Shown: positions 1 to 9,011, counted from the stretch's first letter. The stretch: 64,000 nt of DNA from Paracoccus caeni (GCF_016629665.1 NZ_JAEPRQ010000006.1:124001-188000), one strand, 5' to 3'. The notes: generated by a model from the sequence alone, not told the origin. Made by a program: numbers and translations.

Positions 1-151
1 TACCTTCGTCGCATTCGACGATCTGTTCCTTGATCCACGCGCCTTTAACGTGGCGCAGCGTCTCATTAGCGCGTTGCAGGCCATTCACCACGGCGTCTTC
101 AAAACCCTTCTGGGACGTGGCGGAAATCTCGGTCACGCGGGCAATGCTCAT
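1..151 (-). CDS. Dodecin family flavin-binding protein (3' part cut by window edge)
   Basis: The minus-strand reading from ATG at 151 begins MSIARVTEISATSQKGFEDA and continues through a GAWIKEQ segment, which is the dodecin pattern. Dodecins are about 70-residue proteins that form dodecameric spheres storing or buffering flavins such as riboflavin and FMN in the cytoplasm. About 50 residues are visible; the rest lies beyond position 1. A GGAAAG ribosome-binding site precedes the ATG. It is transcribed divergently from nrdR, and its flavin role fits the neighbouring riboflavin genes, though that link is inferred. Confidence 0.85.
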   Translation of the reverse strand, partial: MSIARVTEISATSQKGFEDAVVNGLQRANETLRHVKGAWIKEQIVECDEG

Positions 152-348
152 CCTTTCCTCCATCGGTTTATGAACAGATGGCCAACGCCCCGCGCCTGTT
201 TCAGTTCATTCCGTCTGGCCAAGCGGCGAAAGCGGCATTCGCGCCACATTTTAGCCCTATCACATCTTGTAGCCTGTGGATAACACTACCCAAACTGTGC
301 CGCGCTACCTATAGTGGCTGTGAGTTTGGGGATCAGAGGGACAAGTGA

Positions 349-813
349 ATGCGCTGCCCGTTTTGCGGAAATGTCGATACGCAGGTCAAGGATTCTCGCC
401 CGGCCGAGGATAACGTCGCCATCCGCCGCCGCCGCTTCTGCCCGGCCTGCGGTGGTCGCTTTACCACCTATGAACGGGTCCAGTTGCGCGATCTGGTCGT
501 GGTCAAATCGAACGGCAAGCGCGAGGATTTTGATCGTGACAAGATGTCCCGCTCGATCCGGATCGCGATGCAGAAACGCCCGGTCGAGCCCGAACGGATT
601 GAGCAGATGATCAGCGGTATCGTTCGCAGGCTGGAAAGCACGGGCGAAACCGACATTCCCTCGAAGATGATCGGTGAGATCGTCATGGAGGCTTTGTCGC
701 GGATCGACAATGTCGGTTATGTGCGTTTTGCGAGCGTTTACAAGAACTTCCAGGACGCCGACGATTTCGATAAATTCGTCGCGGAACTGCGCCCCGGCGC
801 CGCCAACGACTGA
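349..813 (+). CDS. nrdR: Transcriptional repressor NrdR
   Basis: A 154-residue protein of the normal NrdR length. The N-terminus is a zinc ribbon with paired cysteines (MRCPFCG near residues 3-6 and CPACG near 31-34), followed by an ATP-cone domain from about residue 49. NrdR senses ATP/dATP and represses ribonucleotide reductase genes by binding paired NrdR boxes. It is followed after 3 bases by ribD, a neighbour order widely seen in bacteria and standard in Rhodobacterales. I found no convincing NrdR box in its own upstream region (152-348). Confidence 0.95.
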   Translation: MRCPFCGNVDTQVKDSRPAEDNVAIRRRRFCPACGGRFTTYERVQLRDLVVVKSNGKREDFDRDKMSRSIRIAMQKRPVEPERIEQMISGIVRRLESTGETDIPSKMIGEIVMEALSRIDNVGYVRFASVYKNFQDADDFDKFVAELRPGAAND

Positions 814-816
814 GCC

Positions 817-1842
817 GTGTCGAAGGCAGACGATTTTCGGCACATGGCCCACGCGCTGCGATTGGCGCGCCGCGGACTTGGGAATGTCTGGCCCAATCCG
901 GCTGTCGGCTGCGTGCTGATCCGTGACGGGCGTGTTGTCGGTCGCGGTTGGACGCAACCCGGCGGACGCCCGCATGCTGAGCGGATGGCGCTGGATCAGG
1001 CGGGCGAATTGGCGCGCGGCGCGACCGCCTATGTGACGCTCGAGCCCTGCGCCCATCACGGCAAAACACCGCCCTGCGCGCTTGGTCTGGTTCAGTCGGG
1101 CGTGGCGCGGGTGGTCAGCGCGTTTACCGATCCCGATCCGCGCGTTGCCGGTCGCGGTCATGCGATCCTGCGTGAGGCGGGGATCGAGGTCCGCGAAGGG
1201 GTGATGGAGGCCGAGGCGCGAGAGTTACAGGCCGGATTCCTGTCGCGGATCACGCGCGGGCGGCCCTTTGTTACGTTGAAACTGGCCAGCAGTTTCGATG
1301 GCAGGATTGCTACCGCGAGCGGTGAAAGCCAATGGATCACCGGGCCTGCTGCGCGCGCGCATGTCCATGCGATGCGGGCGATCCATGACGCGATCATGGT
1401 TGGCGGAGGGACGGCGCGGGCCGACCTTCCGTCGCTGAATGTGCGCGGATTCAATCTGCCGTCTCAGCCGGTTCGGGTGGTGGTGTCGTCGCAGCCGCTG
1501 CCGGAATTGCCCGCCGAGGGACCGGATTTCGGGCCGCTTTGGCAAGTCTCGAGCGAGCCCTTGGTGATGCTCAAGGAGTTGGCAGAGCGTGGTTTGACAA
1601 GGGTATTCTGCGAAGGCGGCGGCGTTCTGGCGGCCGCGCTGTTACAAGCTAGGCTGGTCGATCAGGTGATCGGATATACGGCGGGCTTGGTTCTGGGTGC
1701 GGATGGTCGTGCCTCGGTTGGCACGCTGAATCTGTCCCACCTGACCGATGCGCCGCGCTTCGATCTGGTTGAGACGCGGCGGATCGGGCCGGATCTGTTT
1801 CATCGCTGGCGGCTAACGTCGCCAAATCCAGCTATGGCCTGA
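817..1842 (+). CDS. ribD: Bifunctional pyrimidine deaminase/reductase RibD
   Basis: This 341-residue protein catalyses the second and third steps of riboflavin synthesis: deamination of the pyrimidine product of GTP cyclohydrolase II, then reduction of its ribosyl side chain. The N-terminal deaminase half carries the zinc motif HAE (HAERMALDQAG) and PCAHHGKTPPC. The reductase half begins near residue 150 (TLKLASSFDGRIA) and includes the GGG-rich VGGGTARAD segment. The start is GTG, 3 bases after the nrdR stop, so translation is probably coupled. The 3' end overlaps the convergent kpsC-like gene by 30 bases. Confidence 0.95.
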   Translation: MSKADDFRHMAHALRLARRGLGNVWPNPAVGCVLIRDGRVVGRGWTQPGGRPHAERMALDQAGELARGATAYVTLEPCAHHGKTPPCALGLVQSGVARVVSAFTDPDPRVAGRGHAILREAGIEVREGVMEAEARELQAGFLSRITRGRPFVTLKLASSFDGRIATASGESQWITGPAARAHVHAMRAIHDAIMVGGGTARADLPSLNVRGFNLPSQPVRVVVSSQPLPELPAEGPDFGPLWQVSSEPLVMLKELAERGLTRVFCEGGGVLAAALLQARLVDQVIGYTAGLVLGADGRASVGTLNLSHLTDAPRFDLVETRRIGPDLFHRWRLTSPNPAMA

Positions 1843-3819
1843 CAGCGCGCCCTGCAGTTTCGCGAGCGCCCGCAGGCCGGGGCTTTGATCGGGCGGTCCT
1901 TCGATCAGCCGCTGGACGGCAATTTCTGGCGGGCAGGGCAAGCCGCTTTTCGGATCGTGATAACGCGGATAGGCTATGAGGCAGGCATAGGCCAGCGCGG
2001 CGAGGCTGGGCCGGGCGGTGCGGCGCGCCGGGATCGGGCCCAGATCGCGGGTCAGGCCCCAACCCGCATAAAAAGGCGCGCCCAAGGTCACCACATGAAT
2101 GCCGCGCAGAAGCGCCTCGAAACCCAGGGTCGAGGTGATGGTCCAGACCTCATCGATCCGTGGCAGCAGCGTGACCGGGTTCGCGTTGCGGGCGACGTGA
2201 TCGGCAAGTCGGGCCAGATCGGCGGGGGCGATGAGGCCGGGGCGCAGGCCGGCCTCGACATCGGGATGCGGCTTGTAGATCAGGATCGCGTTCGGATTGT
2301 CGCGGCGCACCCGTTCCAGCAGCGCCAGATTGGTCCGCTCGGCGCCGCCGCCCAGCAGGATCGAGGCGTCATCCTCGACCTGACCGGGGATCAGGATGCG
2401 CCTGCGCCCGTCGCGTTCGGGCAGCGGCATCGGATTGGTGCCGAGGTTGTATTTCGTCAGGCCCGCCTTGCTAATCGTCGCCAGAAGCCGCAGGGCGCGC
2501 GTTTCAGCCGCAGGACGAATCGGGCTGGAGATCAGCCGCTCGAGCCTGCTTTCGCGGGTCGGGTCGTAGTAGATGCCCAGATCGTCGGCGATCAGCGACA
2601 GCGGCGGGGTCAGCGCCGCGCCAAGCCCGCGCGAGCGCAGGAAACCGTCTTCGACGCGGATCGCCTGCGGCACCTCGGCCGCGCGTGAGGCCCATGTCAG
2701 CGTCACCTTCGGCGAGGGGTTGGCGGTGAAACGCAGATGGTTGCCGCCGAACGTGTCGGCGATGAAGCGGCGTTTCCACAGGCGCATGCCATAGGCCAGA
2801 TGACCGTGGCGGTCCTGCTGCCACGCCCGCATCTCGGCCAGCATCTGGTTCGCGGCACCGTCGAAATCGGTCAGGCGGTCGTTGCAGGGATCATACCAGA
2901 CCGGGGCGAGCAGGTGGCTGGCTGCGAAAATATCCTCGACGCTTGCCGGGCCGCGACGATCCGGGGGCAGGGGGTGCTGATCCTCGGTCAGGCCCCAGCC
3001 AGCATAGAAGGGCTGGCCGAAGATGCGGGGTTTATGACCGGCCAGAACAGCCTCGTATCCAAGCTGCGAGGTCATTGCATAGACCGCGGCGGCACCGTCC
3101 AAAAGCGGCCAGGGCGAGATGTTCGAGGTGCAGAATTCGTCGCCGGGGCGAAGATCGCTGGCGTCGAAATGGCCGGGACGCAGGCCCGCCGTGGTTTCCG
3201 GGTGGCTGCGGATGACGATGCGCTGGCCGGGATGGTCGGCGCGTGCGACATTCAGCATCGTCAGGAATGCGTCCCGCCCCGCGCCCATCAGCGAAGCATC
3301 GCAACGTGTCTGGTCGATCACCAGCACATAGCCGGGATCGGGCGGCGCGATGTCGCGGTCATGGGCGTTGTATTTGGAGAGGTCCAGCGCCTTGAGCCGC
3401 TTGATGCCGTCACGCGCGCGTTGATGCAGATCGGCGGTTGCGCCGGAACTCACCAGTTCCTCGATCAGCGAGGGGCGCGAAGGGTCAAAATGGACACCGA
3501 CCGGATCGATGATCAGCCCGATCGGGCCACGTCTTGCCACCCGGCCCTTGGCGCGACCCGGCAGGACCGAGCGCAGGAAGGCATCCTCGATCGTGACCAG
3601 CGGATTGCCCCTGCGGGCGGCGACGGCGCGGCCGCGCCATGCGGTCGGGCTGGCGCCCCAGATGCCGACGGAATCGCCGGTGTCGGGCAGGCCGGTGCGG
3701 ATCTGCCAACCGGCCAGTTCGACGATCCGCCGCAGCCGCGGTTGCAGCCAGAAGCCGCCGTTATAAACAAAAAGCCGCCGGAGATCGGCTCCGGCGGCTT
3801 CGGTATCTTTAGACGGCAC
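1813..3819 (-). CDS. kpsC: KpsC-like capsular polysaccharide biosynthesis protein (two-domain)
   Basis: KpsC proteins are dual beta-Kdo glycosyltransferases that, with KpsS, build the poly-Kdo linker on the lipid anchor of ABC-transporter-exported capsules. The sequence shows an internal duplication: an ED(A/G)FLRS motif near residues 80 and 388, and YAGWGLT near 273 and 585. The conserved family N-terminus (RLFVYNGGF) lies near residue 15. The only in-frame start before it that avoids a long overlap with the upstream gene is GTG at 3819, giving 668 residues. It has no clear Shine-Dalgarno and sits 4 bases after the upstream stop, so coupling is likely. A strong terminator-like hairpin overlaps codons 7-18. 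Confidence 0.85.
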   Translation of the reverse strand: MPSKDTEAAGADLRRLFVYNGGFWLQPRLRRIVELAGWQIRTGLPDTGDSVGIWGASPTAWRGRAVAARRGNPLVTIEDAFLRSVLPGRAKGRVARRGPIGLIIDPVGVHFDPSRPSLIEELVSSGATADLHQRARDGIKRLKALDLSKYNAHDRDIAPPDPGYVLVIDQTRCDASLMGAGRDAFLTMLNVARADHPGQRIVIRSHPETTAGLRPGHFDASDLRPGDEFCTSNISPWPLLDGAAAVYAMTSQLGYEAVLAGHKPRIFGQPFYAGWGLTEDQHPLPPDRRGPASVEDIFAASHLLAPVWYDPCNDRLTDFDGAANQMLAEMRAWQQDRHGHLAYGMRLWKRRFIADTFGGNHLRFTANPSPKVTLTWASRAAEVPQAIRVEDGFLRSRGLGAALTPPLSLIADDLGIYYDPTRESRLERLISSPIRPAAETRALRLLATISKAGLTKYNLGTNPMPLPERDGRRRILIPGQVEDDASILLGGGAERTNLALLERVRRDNPNAILIYKPHPDVEAGLRPGLIAPADLARLADHVARNANPVTLLPRIDEVWTITSTLGFEALLRGIHVVTLGAPFYAGWGLTRDLGPIPARRTARPSLAALAYACLIAYPRYHDPKSGLPCPPEIAVQRLIEGPPDQSPGLRALAKLQGALSGHSWIWRR
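3766..3800 (-). terminator. Intrinsic terminator-like hairpin inside the 5' end of the kpsC-like gene
   Basis: On the minus strand a perfect 12-bp stem (AAGCCGCCGGAG paired with CTCCGGCGGCTT, loop CCGAT) is followed directly by TTTTTGTTT. It lies 23 bases after the stop of the export lipoprotein gene and within the first 18 codons of the kpsC-like gene. It looks like a normal end-of-gene terminator, yet also codes for the conserved KpsC N-terminus. Partial termination or translation-dependent read-through is plausible. Confidence 0.8.
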
Positions 3820-3823
3820 GATG

Positions 3824-4951
3824 TCAGTTGCCGATGGTGGCCAGCGAATCTGCCGATGCCGCGCTGCCGGTGATTGCCTGCAGAACCTTCTGCCAACGGA
3901 CATAGGGCGCCTCGGTCACATAGACGGAATCGCCGTCGCGGATCAGAAAGTCGCGGGCAAGGAACAGCCCGTTCGGGCGGGTCAGATCCAGCACATAGGC
4001 CATGCGCTGCGTGCCATAAACCTGCTTGCCCAGAACCCGGCTTGCCACCGCTTCCGGTTCATCGCGCAGCACGAAAACGCCGGTCGGGTCGGCGAGGTTC
4101 GAGTTGAGACCGCCAACCATGGCAATCGCCTCGACCGCGTTGATCATTTCGTTGCCAAGCGGCACCCGCGTCTGGCCGCCAAGCGCGCCAAGTGCGGTGA
4201 AGCTGCGCTGATCTTCCTCGACAAGGATGATGTCGCCGGGGCGCAGCGCGATGTCGTTCTGACCGGCGTAAAGATCGGTCAGCCAGACCTTGCCCATCTC
4301 GTTCCCGCGCTTGACGGTGACGACCGCAACTTCGGGTTCGACCGAGACGCCACCGGCGCGGGCCAGCATCGCCGAGAGCGAGCGGGTGGGCCGCTCGATC
4401 GGGAAGACACCCTGACCGTTCACCTTGCCCATCACCGAAACGGTGGCGCCGTCACCGGCGACGCGGGCGACGGTCACCTGCGGGTCCGGGGTCTGTGCGC
4501 TCAGCCGGTCGGTGATGATATTGCGCAGCTGTTCGGGGGTATTGCCGGCAGCCATGATGCGGCCCGCATAGGGCACGAAGATATAGCCGCCGCTATCGAC
4601 CTGAATTTCCTGCAAATTGGTCGAGCTGTTGCCAAGCGAGGTCAATAGCCCGTCATCGACGTTTTCCCAGATCGACAGGCCCAGCACGTCACCGGGCCGG
4701 ATCTCATCCGCGCCGACCTGTCCTGCGCGCTGAAAGCTGCTGGAGAACCCGTAAGAGGGGGCGAAATTCGCGGTGCGGGTCACATGGTCGTTGACGTAGA
4801 TCACATGGGCATTGCCGCCCTTTTCGACGGCGCCCGAATAGATCTCGTTCTTGCTGGGGCCGGATCGTGGCAGGGCGCAGGCCGACAGCAGGGTCATCGC
4901 TGCAAGCACGGCCATCCGGGCCAGAGCGGCCCTGGGGGGGAAGACTGTCAC
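3824..4951 (-). CDS. Outer-membrane polysaccharide export lipoprotein (Wza/KpsD-type OPX)
   Basis: A 375-residue secreted lipoprotein. The signal peptide ends in the lipobox LLSAC near residue 25, so the mature Cys should be lipidated. A Poly_export (PES) domain follows (RPGDVLGLSIWENVDD, then VDSGGYIFVPYAGRI), then SLBB-type repeats (VSVMGKVNGQGVFPI and later YVTEAPYVRW). OPX proteins form the outer-membrane channel for capsule or exopolysaccharide. The start is GTG at 4951 with AGGAG 9 bases upstream; a longer reading to 5050 would put a non-signal sequence before the lipobox. It lies between the kpsS-like and kpsC-like genes, in the same direction. Confidence 0.9.
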   Translation of the reverse strand: MTVFPPRAALARMAVLAAMTLLSACALPRSGPSKNEIYSGAVEKGGNAHVIYVNDHVTRTANFAPSYGFSSSFQRAGQVGADEIRPGDVLGLSIWENVDDGLLTSLGNSSTNLQEIQVDSGGYIFVPYAGRIMAAGNTPEQLRNIITDRLSAQTPDPQVTVARVAGDGATVSVMGKVNGQGVFPIERPTRSLSAMLARAGGVSVEPEVAVVTVKRGNEMGKVWLTDLYAGQNDIALRPGDIILVEEDQRSFTALGALGGQTRVPLGNEMINAVEAIAMVGGLNSNLADPTGVFVLRDEPEAVASRVLGKQVYGTQRMAYVLDLTRPNGLFLARDFLIRDGDSVYVTEAPYVRWQKVLQAITGSAASADSLATIGN

Positions 4952-5046
4952 CTCTCGAAACTCCTGTTTCTGGATTCCGGGCTTTGCCGCCCGGTTTGCA
5001 CGTAATCTAGCGTCAGTAGCCCCCGGTTGCCACAACTTACTGGGGG

Positions 5047-6396
5047 TCATTCGATCCTATCGTCAATTTGCTGCCGATAGGTAACCCGGCCCGCTGCAAG
5101 CGATTCATACGGGTCTTCGCCCGCAAGGATCAGGTCGGCGACCAGCCGCAGGGCATGGGCGCGGGAACGGCGGGAATAGAAGCCGCCGGGAATCTGGCTG
5201 GTTTGCAGCAGATAATCGCGGAAAATCCGGTAGGAGGCGGGATCTGGTGGCTGTGGATCGGCCAGAAAGGACGCCAGATTCTGATCCGAGACGAGGCCCG
5301 GTTTGCTATAGACCGCGCGCCCCATGGCCTTGACCGGCAGCCCCCGCCACAGCGCCTGCTGCGCCGCGGTTGAGTTCACGGTCACGATGGAACGGGCATT
5401 GGCCAGCATATCGGCCAGTTTGCCGCCCCTGAAATAGTGGACACGACCGGCGATTCCATGCGTCTCGGCGCTTTTGCGGATGGCGAGACGATTGCGTGCG
5501 CGGCCATCCTCTAGCGGGTGGGCCTTGAACAGCAGGTGATGATGACGCGGGGCCGAGCGGGCAAATTCCGCGATCACTTCGTCCACGAACTGCGCATTCT
5601 TTGTATAATGCGAATGGCCCAGAAAGCTTGCGTCATGTTCAAGCTGCATCAGCACCAGCGAATAGGGATCGCCCGACAGCTTGAAACGGTGCCACTGGAT
5701 CGCGCGGCGCAGGTTCGTCGGTGGCGACAGCAGGAAACGTCGCAGGTTCAGGCGAAACTCTTCCAGGACCGGGATGGCGCGGTGGCCGCGATATTCGCGA
5801 TAGCGGCCATTCGCGATCAGGACCAGAAAGTGATACAGCGCGCCGTAGAATTTGTGGTGGCGCATGTCGCCCCAATGGGCCGGGGGACGGCGGATTTCGT
5901 TCGAGGTCTCCCGCAGCGTTGCCCGCATTTCGGGCAGGCCGATGCGCAGCAGCGCCGAATGGCCGTTAGAGCCGCCACGTTCGTAGCTGATCCAGTAGGG
6001 GCGCAGATACCCTTCTTCAAAGACATGCAGCCGCAGACCGTTATCACTGCAGATTTTGCGGGCGGCGGCGTGGATCGGGCGGAAATCGCCGTAAAGCACG
6101 ATATCGGTGATGCCCTTTTCGGCGACGATGCTGCGCAGATGTTCAGGCCAGTCGGCGGCACTGCCGGTATGGGCCAGAAAGTTGCCCTTGTCCGACCAGA
6201 AGAATTCATCCCCGGCATTGAACCCGCAGCGCCACACCTTTGCTCCGGCATTGCGCAGCAAACGGCCAAGCCGGTCGAAGAATGGCCCATGCGGTCCCTG
6301 CAGCAGCAGAAACACCTTCCGTTCGGCGCGATCACCGGCTGTTCGGATATCTGTAGCCTCGACCGGATCGGGCTTGGGCCAATGGACCTGATTCAT
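5047..6396 (-). CDS. kpsS: KpsS-like capsular polysaccharide biosynthesis protein
   Basis: A 449-residue single-domain member of the capsule synthesis family. Near the N-terminus LLLQGPHGPFFDRLGRLL matches the typical KpsS opening; YLRPYW follows, and the C-terminal half has HPLEDG and a VTVNSTAAQQALWRGLPV segment like the Kdo-transferase nucleotide-binding region. KpsS adds the first Kdo to the phospholipid anchor. It is the first gene of a minus-strand set with the OPX and kpsC-like genes. KpsMT, KpsE, KpsF and KpsU are not in the window. No strong Shine-Dalgarno precedes the ATG. Confidence 0.88.
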   Translation of the reverse strand: MNQVHWPKPDPVEATDIRTAGDRAERKVFLLLQGPHGPFFDRLGRLLRNAGAKVWRCGFNAGDEFFWSDKGNFLAHTGSAADWPEHLRSIVAEKGITDIVLYGDFRPIHAAARKICSDNGLRLHVFEEGYLRPYWISYERGGSNGHSALLRIGLPEMRATLRETSNEIRRPPAHWGDMRHHKFYGALYHFLVLIANGRYREYRGHRAIPVLEEFRLNLRRFLLSPPTNLRRAIQWHRFKLSGDPYSLVLMQLEHDASFLGHSHYTKNAQFVDEVIAEFARSAPRHHHLLFKAHPLEDGRARNRLAIRKSAETHGIAGRVHYFRGGKLADMLANARSIVTVNSTAAQQALWRGLPVKAMGRAVYSKPGLVSDQNLASFLADPQPPDPASYRIFRDYLLQTSQIPGGFYSRRSRAHALRLVADLILAGEDPYESLAAGRVTYRQQIDDRIE

Positions 6397-6551
6397 GATG
6401 AGGTGATCTAAAGGAACGAAGCTAAGATCTTATTAATCGCATGAATTACCCCTGATATCTACAAATACATTCGGGGCTGCTGCAGGTGGTGGCACGTCTT
6501 GCAGGATGGCGGGTGATCGCCTACCTGACCAGAAGACACAGGAGGTTTGGC

Positions 6552-7154
6552 ATGTTCACCGGGATCATCACCGATATTGGCATCGTTCGCGCGGTCGAGA
6601 TGCGCGGCGACATGCGGGCGCGGATCGGTTGCGGCTATGATATGGCGGGGGTCGATATGGGCGCCTCGATCTCTTGTGACGGCGTCTGTCTGACGGTTGT
6701 TGCCAAAGGCGATGACTGGTTCGATGTCGATATATCGGCCGAGACCCTGTCAAAGACGAATATCGGTGCGAATGGCTGGCAGAACGGCAAACGGCTGAAC
6801 CTTGAACGCGCGTTGCGTGTCGGGGATGAGCTTGGCGGCCATATTGTCAGCGGCCATGTCGATGGCGTGGCGCGGGTGACCGAATTGCGCGATGAGGGCG
6901 ACAGCCTGCGTCTGGTCTTCGAGGCTCCGGCGGATCTGGCGCGGTTCGTGGCCCCCAAGGGCTCGGTCGCGCTGAACGGCACCTCGCTGACGGTGAACGA
7001 GGTCGAGGGCAACCGTTTCGGCGTCAACCTGATCCCGCATACGCAAGAGGTCACCACCTGGGGCGATGTGGAGCTTGGCGACAGCATCAATCTGGAAATC
7101 GACACGCTGGCGCGTTACGTCGCCCGGCTGGCCGAGGCGCAGGCACAGGCATGA
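6552..7154 (+). CDS. ribE: Riboflavin synthase, alpha subunit
   Basis: A 200-residue protein that joins two 6,7-dimethyl-8-ribityllumazine molecules to give riboflavin. It has the diagnostic start MFTGIITDIG and two lumazine-binding repeats, the second around SHVDGVARVTE and GTSLTVNEV. AGGAGG lies 7 bases before the ATG at 6552, which fixes the start. It overlaps the next gene by 4 bases. The gene is often called ribC in alphaproteobacteria. The substrate-making gene ribH, normally close by, is absent from the window. Confidence 0.95.
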   Translation: MFTGIITDIGIVRAVEMRGDMRARIGCGYDMAGVDMGASISCDGVCLTVVAKGDDWFDVDISAETLSKTNIGANGWQNGKRLNLERALRVGDELGGHIVSGHVDGVARVTELRDEGDSLRLVFEAPADLARFVAPKGSVALNGTSLTVNEVEGNRFGVNLIPHTQEVTTWGDVELGDSINLEIDTLARYVARLAEAQAQA

Positions 7155-7720
7155 TGGCCGGGATCGGGCATAATAACGGACCGCAGATCGAGGGCGCAGG
7201 CTGGCGGGCGCATTGCTGGCGGCAGGCGCGCGCCGCTTTGTTGCCGGTGTTGCCGGTCGAAGTGGTGCGGCTGCGGGTCAGGCGCGCGCAGGCGCTTGGG
7301 CTGGAATACAAGACCTATGCCGGTATCCGGGCCACCACGGGCCGCGATCTGATTGCCTTTCTGTTCTCGTCCAACGCGCTTGGCGTCTTTCGCGACGGCG
7401 CGCCGCTGGCAGCCGGACGTCCCGACCGGCTGGCTGCAAGCGCTGCCGATCTGCATCTGGCATCCGGGCCGGGGCTGAACCCTGCGGTGCTGGCGCAGCG
7501 GATCGGGGCAATCTCGGCACTGGAGATGCCGGGCTTCGGGACAAGCTGGTCGGTGATGCGGCGGGACGTAAAGGACTGGCTACGCGGGCAGGGGCTTAGC
7601 GGCGATGCAGTGCTGATGATCGGCGAGACCGCGCATGAGCAGGAACTGATGGCGGCGGGCGGTTTGGCCGGGTTCGTTTCGGGCGCGCGCTATTTCGGCG
7701 ACAGCGTTCGGGCGTTGTGA
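7151..7720 (+). CDS. Conserved hypothetical protein between ribE and nusB
   Basis: A 189-residue, Ala/Gly/Arg-rich protein whose start overlaps the ribE stop as ATGA, so the two are almost certainly co-translated. It begins MMAGIGHNNGPQIEGAGW and contains a basic stretch (VVRLRVRRAQALGLEYKTYAG) and later MPGFGTSWSVMRRDVKDWL. No signal peptide or membrane segment is visible. I do not recognise a domain. Its place in the riboflavin/nusB run suggests only co-expression, not a function. Confidence 0.75.
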   Translation: MMAGIGHNNGPQIEGAGWRAHCWRQARAALLPVLPVEVVRLRVRRAQALGLEYKTYAGIRATTGRDLIAFLFSSNALGVFRDGAPLAAGRPDRLAASAADLHLASGPGLNPAVLAQRIGAISALEMPGFGTSWSVMRRDVKDWLRGQGLSGDAVLMIGETAHEQELMAAGGLAGFVSGARYFGDSVRAL

Positions 7721-7877
7721 ACCGCCGGGCAGGGCTTGACGCGCGGCGCTTTTGCGGCCATTGCCGACGGCCTGTTTCAGCGAATGAGCCACGTTCACCG
7801 ATGGCATCGTTTTGCGCTATGATCTACGAGACCGAATGGCCGGATATGGCCACGGATCAGGACGGAAGGGACCGGGC

Positions 7878-8366
7878 ATGAGTGCCACGGATGACAAGGC
7901 CAAGGCAAAGAAGGATAACCGTCGCGCATTGAGCAGCGGCGCGCGCCTTTACGCGGTGCAGGCCCTGTTCCAGATGGAGGCGATGGGCCAGTCGGCTGAT
8001 CGCGTCACCCGCGAGTTTCAAACCTGGCGCATCGGCGCCGAGGACGAAGAAGGCCAGTATGTCGAGGCGGATGATGCGTTGTTCAATCGCATTGTCGGCG
8101 ATGCCGTGACCTGGCAGTCGAAGATCGATCAGGCGACGGATCGCGGGCTGGTGGCGAAATGGCCGATTGCACGCATCGATCCGGTGTTGCGCGCGCTGTT
8201 CCGCGCCGCGGGGGCAGAGTTGGTGATGCCGAAGACGCCACCGAAAGTGGTCATCACCGAATATGTCCGGCTGGCCGAAGCCTTCTTCCCGGAAGGAAAA
8301 GAGCCGAAATTCGTGAATGCGGTTCTGGATCACGTCGCCCGCGAATTGCGCCCGGACGCCTTCTGA
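7878..8366 (+). CDS. nusB: Transcription antitermination factor NusB
   Basis: A 162-residue all-helical protein. The core ARLYAVQALFQMEAMG and the C-terminal VVITEYVRLAEAFFPEGKEPKFVNAVLDHVAREL are typical NusB. NusB with NusE (S10) binds BoxA RNA and supports antitermination of rRNA operons. The ATG at 7878 has GGAAGGG about 9 bases upstream; a longer reading from 7812 lacks a clear site. In related genomes nusB normally follows ribH, which is absent here. A strong terminator follows the stop. Confidence 0.93.
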   Translation: MSATDDKAKAKKDNRRALSSGARLYAVQALFQMEAMGQSADRVTREFQTWRIGAEDEEGQYVEADDALFNRIVGDAVTWQSKIDQATDRGLVAKWPIARIDPVLRALFRAAGAELVMPKTPPKVVITEYVRLAEAFFPEGKEPKFVNAVLDHVARELRPDAF

Positions 8367-8392
8367 CCGCCAAGACCGCTTTCCTAAATATG

Positions 8393-8420
8393 AAAGGCCC
8401 TGCCGCAAGGCAGGGCCTTT
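8393..8420. terminator. Intrinsic terminator after nusB
   Basis: A perfect 12-bp stem AAAGGCCCTGCC / GGCAGGGCCTTT with a GCAA tetraloop. Only a short T run follows, but the A/T ends make it usable in both directions. It closes the rib/nusB run. Confidence 0.9.
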
Positions 8421-9011
8421 GTCTTGGACGCGTCGGATAATCCCGCATTCCACGGAGCGTCGGATCGGCGGGATCATGGGCCACACACATTCCAGCGCGA
8501 AACGACTCGCGCTTCCCCTGAGGTATCTTAGCACGCCATATCGGCAGGGAACCGACATGACTTTTTAGACAATTGATGAACTGGCGGGTTTGCTAGATAC
8601 CTTAAGCTGTGGTCGGAGACGGCCCGAACATCATCATGTCGTGTCTAATGTGCAACAATCAGGCCGGCGTGAATGTGTCATATTTCTGCCTATTAATTAA
8701 TCAAACACGGGAATATTTCACAAATATCAAGAACGGAAAGCGAACTCTATAGTTTTGCGTTAACCATTTCATTCGCGTTATGAGTGCGTTCCAAGATCGC
8801 CTGATCGGTTCCGTTTTCAATCTTCACGCTCTTATGTCGGCATGATTCAGCGCATTCACGAACGGCGGGGAAACGCTCACTTTTTCGGGACTTTTTGCTA
8901 TTAGGCCCCCCCCTTTGAACCCAAGGGGAGGCTGAATTATTTCCTCTGCAGCAGAGATGCTCTGGTGCCAGCAAGTGCCAGACAACTGAAACTCAGCTTC
9001 GTGAGGATAAA
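8421..9011. other. Long intergenic region before the DUF481 gene
   Basis: About 590 bases with no convincing gene in any frame. The part from about 8570 to 8880 is clearly more AT-rich than the surroundings and probably holds the promoter and 5' leader of the DUF481 gene. A small stem CCCCTT/AAGGGG around 8909-8930 lies in the likely leader. No known riboswitch was recognised. Confidence 0.6.

Noticed and set aside
152..348. NrdR box autoregulating nrdR
   Set aside because: Short ACACTA/TAGTGG-like fragments occur, but no pair of full boxes with proper spacing.
6397..6551. FMN riboswitch before ribE
   Set aside because: The gap lacks the conserved RFN elements (for example the GGGGCAGGGTGAAATTCCC-type core); only a standard AGGAGG site is seen.
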